Both the position numbers and the translations under genes were made by a program. Positions 1-5,142 of a stretch of DNA of 6,251 nucleotides are shown piece after piece; the stretch's first letter is position 1, and every line of letters begins with the position of its first letter. The DNA lies in NCBI GenBank assembly GCA_015062085.1, contig SUVI01000183.1, positions 1 through 6,251 on the forward strand, written 5' to 3'. The stretch is from Planctomycetaceae bacterium. Its GTDB lineage: Bacteria > Planctomycetota > Planctomycetia > Pirellulales > Thermoguttaceae. The notes under the pieces are model-generated. The model searched no databases. It saw only the letters and a list, made by a program, of their open reading frames with translations, and was not told where the DNA came from.

Positions 1-1166
1 TTGCCGGTAAGACGGTCCTTATGCGTGTTGACTTTAACGTTCCGCTTGATGCCGAGCAGAACATTACCGACGATCGCCGTATCGTCATGGCCCTGCCGTC
101 CATCAAATCCGTCCTTGACCGCGGCGGAAAACTCGTCCTGATGAGCCACCTCGGACGTCCCGACAAACTCAAGGAAGGCGAAACGAAGGAAAAGTACTCC
201 CTCAAACCGGCTGCCGTTCGTCTTGGCGAACTCCTCGGCAAAGAAGTCGCGTTCGCAACAGACACCGTTGGTGAAGACGCTGCCGCCAAAGTCGCTGCGA
301 TGAAAGACGGCGACGTCGTGGTCTTGGAAAACGTCCGCTTTGAAAAAGGCGAAAAGAAAGGCGACGAAGAATTTGCCGCGAAACTTGCCGCGTTCGGAGA
401 CATTTACTGCAACAACGCGTTTGGAACCTGCCACCGCACCCATGCTTCCATGTACGCCGTCCCCATGGCCATGGCTGGAAAACCCCGTGTCGTGGGTTCC
501 CTCGTCGCGAAAGAGATCAAGTACCTCACCGACGTGATCGCCACCCCGGCCCGTCCGTTCGTCGCGATCCTCGGCGGCGCGAAAGTCTCCGACAAGATCA
601 ACGTCATCAACAACCTGCTCGGGATCTGCGATAAAGTCCTCATCGGCGGCGCCATGGCGTACACGTTCTCGCTCGCCAAGGGACAGCAGGTCGGCAACTC
701 CCTCGTCGAAGCCGACAAAGTGGACCTCGCGAAAGAGCTGATGGAAAAGGGCGGCGACAAACTCGTTCTTCCGATCGACACCCACTGCGGCGACGCCTTC
801 AGCGCGGACTGCAACAAAGTGGTCGTGGATGCCGGCCAGATCCCGGAAGGTTTCGAAGGTCTGGATATCGGTCCGAAAACCGCTGCGCTTTACGCTGACA
901 TCGTGAAGAACGCCAAGACGGTCGTCTGGAACGGTCCGATGGGCGTTTGTGAAATGGAACCGTTCGCGGTCGGTACGAAAGCCGTCGCAGACGCGATCGC
1001 CGAAAGTGATTCCGTCAGCATCATCGGCGGCGGCGACTCCGCGGCTGCCATCCAGAAGCTCGGTTACGCCGACAAAGTCTCCCACGTCTCCACCGGCGGC
1101 GGTGCGTCCCTCGAAATGCTCGAAGGCAAGAAATTCGATGCGGTCGAGATCCTCGACGAAGAGTAA
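1..1166 (+). CDS. pgk: Phosphoglycerate kinase, 5'-truncated by the window edge
   Basis: Phosphoglycerate kinase transfers the acyl phosphate of 1,3-bisphosphoglycerate to ADP, giving 3-phosphoglycerate and ATP, in cytosolic glycolysis (reversed in gluconeogenesis). The frame is open to base 1 and reads [16 protein letters not shown]. The ATG at 21 is therefore the internal Met before the family signature, and about 10 N-terminal residues are missing (387 seen, family ~395-400). Visible motifs in order: RVDFNVPLD (24-50), DDRR, SHLGRP (144-161), ENVRF (327-341), [10 protein letters not shown] (from 420), GGAKVSDK (573-596), VWNGPMGV (921-947), GGGDSAAA (1026-1049) and STGGGAS near the end. 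These cover the 3-phosphoglycerate-binding N-domain and the nucleotide-binding C-domain. Two small departures are seen: NNAFG where NDAFG is usual (second Asn at 414-416), and Cys after NGPMGV where Phe is common. It ends in TAA and is followed by a terminator, so it is the last gene of its transcript. Identity is certain. Confidence 0.98.
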   Translation, partial: AGKTVLMRVDFNVPLDAEQNITDDRRIVMALPSIKSVLDRGGKLVLMSHLGRPDKLKEGETKEKYSLKPAAVRLGELLGKEVAFATDTVGEDAAAKVAAMKDGDVVVLENVRFEKGEKKGDEEFAAKLAAFGDIYCNNAFGTCHRTHASMYAVPMAMAGKPRVVGSLVAKEIKYLTDVIATPARPFVAILGGAKVSDKINVINNLLGICDKVLIGGAMAYTFSLAKGQQVGNSLVEADKVDLAKELMEKGGDKLVLPIDTHCGDAFSADCNKVVVDAGQIPEGFEGLDIGPKTAALYADIVKNAKTVVWNGPMGVCEMEPFAVGTKAVADAIAESDSVSIIGGGDSAAAIQKLGYADKVSHVSTGGGASLEMLEGKKFDAVEILDEE

Positions 1167-1186
1167 ACGAAAAGAAACTTCTTTTT

Positions 1187-1213
1187 CGCGGAGGGATACG
1201 CATTCTCTCCGCG
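1187..1213 (+). other. Short GC-rich hairpin just after pgk
   Basis: CGCGGAG (1187-1193) pairs perfectly with CTCCGCG (1207-1213). A G-T wobble and two further pairs extend the stem to 10 bp around a 7-base loop. No T-run follows, so it is unlikely to terminate on its own. It sits 20 bases after the pgk stop and just upstream of a full terminator, so it could protect the mRNA 3' end or act together with that terminator. Confidence 0.6.
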
Positions 1214-1232
1214 GATGAGAGATGAATTTTTC

Positions 1233-1270
1233 AAAAGTCGGAAATTCTTTAAGATTTCCGGCTTTTTTTT
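1233..1270 (+). terminator. Rho-independent terminator of pgk
   Basis: The core stem is CGGAAAT (1239-1245) with ATTTCCG (1254-1260) around a loop at about 1247-1252. The stem extends outward through a T-G wobble, a G-C pair and four A-T pairs formed with the start of a run of eight T (1263-1270). A stem running straight into a T-tract on the + strand is the classical intrinsic terminator form, and it lies about 70 bases after the pgk stop. Confidence 0.88.
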
Positions 1271-1311
1271 GGCTCTTCCGGAAAGTGCGTACCGATCCAG
1301 GTTCCGATCTC

Positions 1312-1360
1312 ACCACGGAGTGCACTGAAAAGACGCAGAAACACACTGAAAAGAAAGAGA
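1312..1360 (+). repeat. 9-base-periodic 'TTE/HTE' intergenic element
   Basis: Between the convergent genes lies a purine-rich stretch built on a repeated AC(T/G)(G/C)A(A/G) core at spacings of 9, 9 and 12 bases. If translated it would read TTECTEKTQKHTEKKE. This resembles the degenerate accacggag/cacagag-type intergenic elements I recall from Planctomycetes, Verrucomicrobia and some other phyla, where automated annotation often turns them into false small proteins. A 61-codon reading frame (1222-1407) runs through it, but that frame begins inside the pgk terminator and has no clear ribosome binding site, so I do not call it a gene. The periodicity is seen directly. The link to a genome-wide repeat family is from memory. 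Confidence 0.5.
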
Positions 1361-1383
1361 CCGCCCAGCCGTTTTATCCTGCA

Positions 1384-1427
1384 GCGCGGTCACCCCTCCG
1401 AGAATGAGGAGGGGCTTTCGACCGTGC
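1384..1427. terminator. Long bulged hairpin between convergent genes, possible bidirectional terminator
   Basis: The inner stem CCCCTCC (1393-1399) pairs perfectly with GGAGGGG (1408-1414) around an 8-base loop. An outer stem, GCGCGGTC (1384-1391) with GACCGTGC (1420-1427), is complete apart from one G-T wobble. One base on the left and five (1415-1419) on the right separate the two stems. It lies 21 bases past the stop of the minus-strand gene and is the only strong structure at that gene's 3' end. No T-run adjoins it on either strand, so it is not a classical intrinsic terminator. It could be a 3'-end stabiliser, a factor-dependent terminator or a small mobile palindromic repeat. Confidence 0.45.
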
Positions 1428-1447
1428 TTCTTACGGATCGGACCTTT

Positions 1448-4400
1448 TCAGGATCCCAAATTGCTCGTAGACTGCATCATTGGAAGAGGCGTGGAGCGTT
1501 TTCGGCTCTGCGGCATATCCATCGGCACGAGCGGCGTTTCCTCTGCTTTCGGTTTCGAGTAGAGGACCGGGTCAGCGAGATTGGGGAGTTCCGGATCTTT
1601 GGGTGCGGCCGTTTCGTTTTCCTGCACACCATTCGGACGGTTCATCGGGATCGGCGGGATCTCGGTCGGAGAAGCGATCTCGGACGCATTCTGCGAGAGT
1701 CCGGCAACGTCATCCAGAGTCAGCGGCTCGATCTTCGCGACCTTTTTGACCGGGATGGACTTTCGGACCGTGCCGTCTTCCATCGGAGTTCCGGCAAAAT
1801 TCCCAACTGGCTCCGCCTGTTCTGCCGGCAGCATTCCCATGTTTGGATCGTAGGTCGGGATGCTGTTTTCGAAATCGCTCTGGTCGACATTCAGGTGCGC
1901 GAGATCCATCGGCACGACTTCCACCGTCGACGTACGCGGTTTCGCCTTGATCTTTCCGCGCAGCATCGGGCAGTCCTTAAAGAGGTCCGTCTTTTCCGCG
2001 CAAAGGATGATCTCACGATAGAACGGCTCCAGCGATCCGTTGAAAGCTGTCTCGGCATTTTTGAGGCGCTCGTAGACCGATGCGATCATTTCCGCGCGAA
2101 TGTTTTCGTGCATTTCATGAAGGGCCGCCGTCCAGAACGGCATCATTTCCGCCGTTGCAGTACTGGTGCAGGTCACCGTCGGCGCATCCAGCGTTCCGGC
2201 GACATCCGCACAGATCTGAAGAGTCGAAAACTCTTTCCCCTCATACTGTCTGTAAACGACTCGTGCATTTTCAGCTTCTTTTTCCGGAGCATCAAAAGTG
2301 ACCTGCTCCATCTCGAGCGTGATCTTTCCGCGAATTTCATCGCCAAAGACCGTCAGCGCAATGACCACGGAAGTGTCGCGGGCCTGTGCGTAGACTGGGA
2401 GCAGCATATGATCTCCCCAGATGGACGTGTCGTTCACCAGCGGGATACGTGCCGTGATGGTCTGAAGCCGGGAATTGGCTTTCTGCCGGCATGCCAGTGT
2501 CACGAAGGCGTCGCGAGTCAGCTCTTCCGGAAGGATCTCCGAATGGAAACGGAGATTTCCACGGTAGGAGTACTCACATTCCGATTCGATCCCAGTCTCC
2601 CAATCCGACTCGAAGGAGAACGTCTGCCCGAACAGTTCAATCGTTCCGTCGCTCTGGAGAGAATCCGCCTGAAAACGGTTTTCCGCAAGGATCCCCATCT
2701 CTGCCATTCGGCTAACGGCTTTTCCCCAGTCCAGCGTTTCCGCGAGACGCTTCCGAATGTCTGCCTGGAAAAGGTAATTCGCAAGCGCCTCTTCCGTCAG
2801 TATCGGGTAGTGAAGGATCGCCGAGAACGCCTCACCGTCCAGCGCGATCTTTTCCTGCATTTCCGCAAGATCTCCAGCCACGGACTGATTCAGCTCCAGC
2901 CACTGCGTCTGGACCGTGATGGCTTCACCGCGCAGCATTCCGATCCGTTCCAAAATCGCGATGACTTCCGGACGTTTTGCCTCTTTTGACTTGAGGACGG
3001 CCGGGTCCCATTTTTCCAAATTCAGCTCTTTCATCAACTCGTTCTGGCATTTTTCCATTTCCGTGTTGATGCGCGTCACTTCCGCAGAGATCCGCTGATA
3101 CTCCGGCGTCCGAAGCGTCTTTACTTCTTCCAGGTAACGGAGAGACTCAAGAGACTGCGTCTTATCCGCAAGTACTCGCCGGATCGTCGGATCAAAGACG
3201 GGTGCGATCGATTCCGGACGCCAAGTCTCCTGAAAGGAAAGCGTGCTAATGTTCGGGAATTCCACCCCGTGCATCACCGCAGTGCGAAGCCGAAGGTCTC
3301 GGCTGATCCGTGAAAGGGGATCCAGTGCAAGATGCGTCTGCTGTACTGAAAAATCAAATCGGGAATCCGCTTCATTGACCGCTTTCATCGTCAGAGGACC
3401 AAGCGTCAGTTCCGTCTTCATGAGATCGTTTTCCACGCTCTCGCACGTCAATGCCGCAGGAACCGCCTTCTGGAACGCATGAAAAACGCGTTTCTCAAGC
3501 GGATTCTGAACGTTTATCAGTACCGCAACGACTCCGATCCCCAGCAAAACGCCGAACGCGATCTCTATTCCCAAAACACATTTTCCAAAAACACTCAGTG
3601 ATCTTGCCGTTCCTTGGCTCTCCGCTTCCGAAACCGGACGCACTTCCTGCGCACCTTCTCCAAGACCATCTTCACCCCAAGCTTCTTCTCGGAAATTTTC
3701 CGGCGAGGAGGAGTTTCTGAAGTGTCTTGAAGACTGCGAACCGCAGCCTCTCAAACTGCTCTCTGATGCTTGAACGTCTTCAGGATACCTTCCTGCTCCG
3801 CCAGCCTGCGGCGAAATACCGTCCCATTCGGCTTGCGCATTTTCCTGCTCAAAACGCTCGATGCACTCCGAAGACTTCTGTTTCCGCAGCAGTTTACGGA
3901 GTGCCCAATTTTCACGCTGTTTCGGAATGGTGACCCGGCCCGGAATCTTCGGAATGTCTATCGACGAAGCGGATTCCGCATTCAGAGCACTGAAAGAGGC
4001 CGTCTCGTGTGCCGTTAGATCCGCATTTTGTCGGGAAACCGACTGCGACTGCTGCTCCAGAAACTGCTCGCAGTGCTCAAAATTCCGATCCAGCGCCTCA
4101 TCAAACGCTTTCATGTCCGTCTCCGGCCCCCTCGCACCGCTCCGGGAACCGTCTCTCTCGCACACGTTCCTCGCCGCTTCCGCCTGCATTCGGCAGGAAT
4201 CGATACTCTGCCGGCCAACTCCAACTTCAAGCATCATCGACTGAAGCCGTTTGCCCGGTTCCGGAAGTGAAAGAGGCCGAGCCTCTCCTAAATGGATTTC
4301 TGTTTCCGAAGAGTGCTTTTTCATTGCGGTTCCCTCATAAAATTTTGTCAATTCTGTTTTCAGATCCGCGACCGAAAGCGGCGCATCCCCAAAAATATCG

Positions 4401-4588
4401 CCAGGATCTTCTCCCGAGACTCCTTCAAGAGGACGCGACACGGAATCCGACCAGATCGAATCGTCCAGATCATCTGCCGAAACCGGGACGGTCTCTTTTT
4501 TCAAACGCATATCTGGATCCCCGCTGCAGGACAGGGAGATGCCGGAAACGACATTTTCATTAAGTTCTGAACGATTTTTGCTATCCAT
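1448..4588 (-). CDS. Large single-pass membrane protein, TIGR03545/AsmA-like architecture
   Basis: This 1046-residue protein was not recognised with certainty. Residues 1-335 are polar and rich in Ser, Glu, Gln and Arg, probably disordered and cytoplasmic. One hydrophobic helix (about 338-360, VLGIEIAFGVLLGIGVVAVL) follows. The exported part begins with a beta-type segment (363-450; TLGPLTMKAVNEADSRFDFSV). Next come charged helices with coiled-coil character (490-595), a conserved-looking YPILTEEALANYLF segment, and beta-rich sequence (640-810). The tail (880-1046) is proline-rich. A membrane anchor, LTLGPL-type strand, helical spacer and beta sheet recall TIGR03545, an uncharacterised family of outer-membrane bacteria related in style to AsmA proteins. 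That match is from memory. Family members usually carry the helix near the N terminus, so the long N-terminal region is odd. The usual paired gene is not seen. I chose the ATG at 4588. A TTG at 4654 would add 22 residues but would place the upstream inverted repeat inside the gene. Ribosome binding at the ATG is weak (GAGAG about 13 bases upstream). Confidence 0.8.
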   Translation of the reverse strand: MDSKNRSELNENVVSGISLSCSGDPDMRLKKETVPVSADDLDDSIWSDSVSRPLEGVSGEDPGDIFGDAPLSVADLKTELTKFYEGTAMKKHSSETEIHLGEARPLSLPEPGKRLQSMMLEVGVGRQSIDSCRMQAEAARNVCERDGSRSGARGPETDMKAFDEALDRNFEHCEQFLEQQSQSVSRQNADLTAHETASFSALNAESASSIDIPKIPGRVTIPKQRENWALRKLLRKQKSSECIERFEQENAQAEWDGISPQAGGAGRYPEDVQASESSLRGCGSQSSRHFRNSSSPENFREEAWGEDGLGEGAQEVRPVSEAESQGTARSLSVFGKCVLGIEIAFGVLLGIGVVAVLINVQNPLEKRVFHAFQKAVPAALTCESVENDLMKTELTLGPLTMKAVNEADSRFDFSVQQTHLALDPLSRISRDLRLRTAVMHGVEFPNISTLSFQETWRPESIAPVFDPTIRRVLADKTQSLESLRYLEEVKTLRTPEYQRISAEVTRINTEMEKCQNELMKELNLEKWDPAVLKSKEAKRPEVIAILERIGMLRGEAITVQTQWLELNQSVAGDLAEMQEKIALDGEAFSAILHYPILTEEALANYLFQADIRKRLAETLDWGKAVSRMAEMGILAENRFQADSLQSDGTIELFGQTFSFESDWETGIESECEYSYRGNLRFHSEILPEELTRDAFVTLACRQKANSRLQTITARIPLVNDTSIWGDHMLLPVYAQARDTSVVIALTVFGDEIRGKITLEMEQVTFDAPEKEAENARVVYRQYEGKEFSTLQICADVAGTLDAPTVTCTSTATAEMMPFWTAALHEMHENIRAEMIASVYERLKNAETAFNGSLEPFYREIILCAEKTDLFKDCPMLRGKIKAKPRTSTVEVVPMDLAHLNVDQSDFENSIPTYDPNMGMLPAEQAEPVGNFAGTPMEDGTVRKSIPVKKVAKIEPLTLDDVAGLSQNASEIASPTEIPPIPMNRPNGVQENETAAPKDPELPNLADPVLYSKPKAEETPLVPMDMPQSRKRSTPLPMMQSTSNLGS

Positions 4589-4619
4589 TTTCGCCAAGTA
4601 TCTCTCACTGGTTAAAGGA

Positions 4620-4651
4620 CGAGCCAAATATTTTGACACTCTATTGGCTCG
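4620..4651. promoter_or_regulatory. 8-bp perfect inverted repeat, candidate operator
   Basis: CGAGCCAA (4620-4627) is mirrored exactly by TTGGCTCG (4644-4651), with 16 bases between. The two half-site centres are 24 bases apart, a little over two helical turns, which would suit a dimeric DNA-binding protein. It ends 32 bases before the chosen ATG of the large membrane-protein gene and overlaps the best promoter candidate there. It could also form a hairpin in RNA, but the loop is long and no T-run follows on the minus strand. The symmetry is seen directly. The operator role is inferred. Confidence 0.45.
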
Positions 4652-4654
4652 CAA
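4627..4654 (-). promoter_or_regulatory. Weak sigma-70-like promoter candidate for the large membrane-protein gene
   Basis: On the minus strand TTGCGA (4654-4649) could serve as a -35 box and AATATT (4632-4627) as a -10 box, with a 16-base spacer. Transcription would start about 30 bases before the ATG at 4588. The -35 box matches TTGACA at four positions and the -10 matches TATAAT at four, so the case rests mainly on position and on overlap with the inverted repeat. A GATAAAAT stretch further upstream (about 4673-4680) is an alternative -10. Confidence 0.25.
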
Positions 4655-4740
4655 AATCGGAATAATCCTTAAATTTTATCGTCTTTTCCCAGTGTGAAAC
4701 TTTAATTTTTGCCATTTTTTCTGATTTCTGTCAGATGTCC

Positions 4741-4800
4741 AAGAAAAATGAAAAAGAAAACGTCACCAAATTGAAAAAATAGGCAAAACAGAGAAAAATA
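4741..4800. other. A-tract-rich stretch, possibly curved DNA
   Basis: On the + strand runs of three to six A lie at 4744-4748, 4751-4755, 4757-4760, 4768-4770, 4774-4779, 4785-4788 and 4794-4798. Several neighbouring runs are 9.5 to 10.5 bases apart, the spacing that lets A-tracts bend DNA in one direction, although the phasing is imperfect. It lies about 100 bases upstream of the candidate promoter, a common place for an AT-rich upstream activating or architectural-protein site. Strand composition is strongly skewed: the + strand is almost all purine plus a few pyrimidines. Confidence 0.35.
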
Positions 4801-4913
4801 AACCACCAGAAATGTACGTGCGGATCCCAGCACGGCAAGACACCAAAAGAGAAATTCGGAAAACACAGAAAATGCGAAAAAAGCGGTCCCGCACGCAACT
4901 GCACTCTGCGGAT

Positions 4914-5041
4914 ACCGTCTGGCTGCCGTCTGGCTGCCGTCTCGCTGCCGTCTCGCTGCCGTCTCGCTGCCGTCTCGCTGCCGTCTGGCTGCCGTCTCGC
5001 TGCCGTCTCGCTGCCGTCTCGCTGCCGTCTCGCTGTCCGCC
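4914..5041. repeat. 11-bp tandem repeat array with a 55-bp higher-order period
   Basis: Ten exact or one-base-variant copies of (G/C)GCTGCCGTCT run head to tail from 4921 to 5030. A half copy (CCGTCT) precedes them and a decayed copy follows (5031-5041). Only the first base varies. Its order across copies is G G C C C C G C C C, plus C for the decayed copy, so copies 2-6 and 7-11 form two successive 55-bp blocks with the same pattern. This suggests block duplication on top of single-unit expansion. Eleven is not a multiple of three, so each strand repeats the same 11-residue peptide in all three frames with no stop. The array lies just downstream of a terminator, outside any believable gene. 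Confidence 0.95.
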
Positions 5042-5045
5042 GTAC

Positions 5046-5100
5046 CAAAAACAAACGTCTGAAAGGGAAACTTTTTAGTAATCGTTTCCCTCTCAGACGC
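5046..5100 (-). terminator. Rho-independent terminator of the PEP-CTERM protein gene
   Basis: Positions 5056-5071 pair with 5084-5099 over 16 positions with a single A-C mismatch (5063/5092), around a 12-base loop. Read on the minus strand, the stem is followed at once by TTTGTTTTTG (5055-5046), a good T-tract. It begins about 43 bases past the TAG of the PEP-CTERM gene. The + strand side of the hairpin has no T-run, so it works on the minus strand. It should isolate the large membrane-protein gene from upstream transcription. Confidence 0.88.
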
Positions 5101-5142
5101 ACTCTTCAAAACTTTTCGCGATTTTGAGGCTCTCGGGTGAAC

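Larger units (their letters stand above)
4589..5142. other. 554-base gene-free region between the two minus-strand genes
   Basis: Reading in the minus direction from the upstream gene, this region holds a strong terminator (5046-5100), a GC-rich 11-bp tandem array (4914-5041) and roughly 100 bases of mixed sequence. An A-tract-rich stretch (4741-4800) and an inverted repeat with a candidate promoter (4620-4654) follow. Minus-strand reading frames of 123 and 135 codons cross it, but they start in the terminator and owe their length to the stop-free repeat, so I do not call a gene here. Confidence 0.7.

Noticed and set aside
1222..1407. 61-codon + strand frame after pgk
   Set aside because: It starts inside the pgk terminator region and its most striking part is the 9-base-periodic repeat, so it is not a convincing gene.
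1424..2989. 521-codon open frame on the + strand, opposite the large membrane-protein gene
   Set aside because: The product is rich in Arg, His, Phe and Leu without domain-like order, typical of the antisense shadow of a GC-rich gene. It begins within the bulged hairpin region, and the minus-strand frame covers all of it with a coherent membrane-protein layout.
4633..4666. TTGACA at 4633-4638 with AATAAT at 4661-4666 as a + strand promoter
   Set aside because: The spacer is 22 bases, too long for a sigma-70 promoter, and no gene lies downstream on the + strand before the next minus-strand gene.
4720..4735. TCTGA-N6-TCAGA small inverted repeat
   Set aside because: The arms are only 5 bp with no T-run or positional link to a start or stop, so it could easily arise by chance.
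4914..5041. CRISPR array
   Set aside because: The units are 11 bp and directly adjacent, with no unique spacers and no cas gene in view.
4702..5109. Minus-strand frames of 135 and 123 codons across the tandem array, with a hydrophobic C-terminal stretch
   Set aside because: They start inside the terminator hairpin, gain most of their length from a repeat that has no stop in any frame, and their hydrophobic part comes from the A-rich stretch read in antisense (Phe-rich). I see no ribosome binding site.
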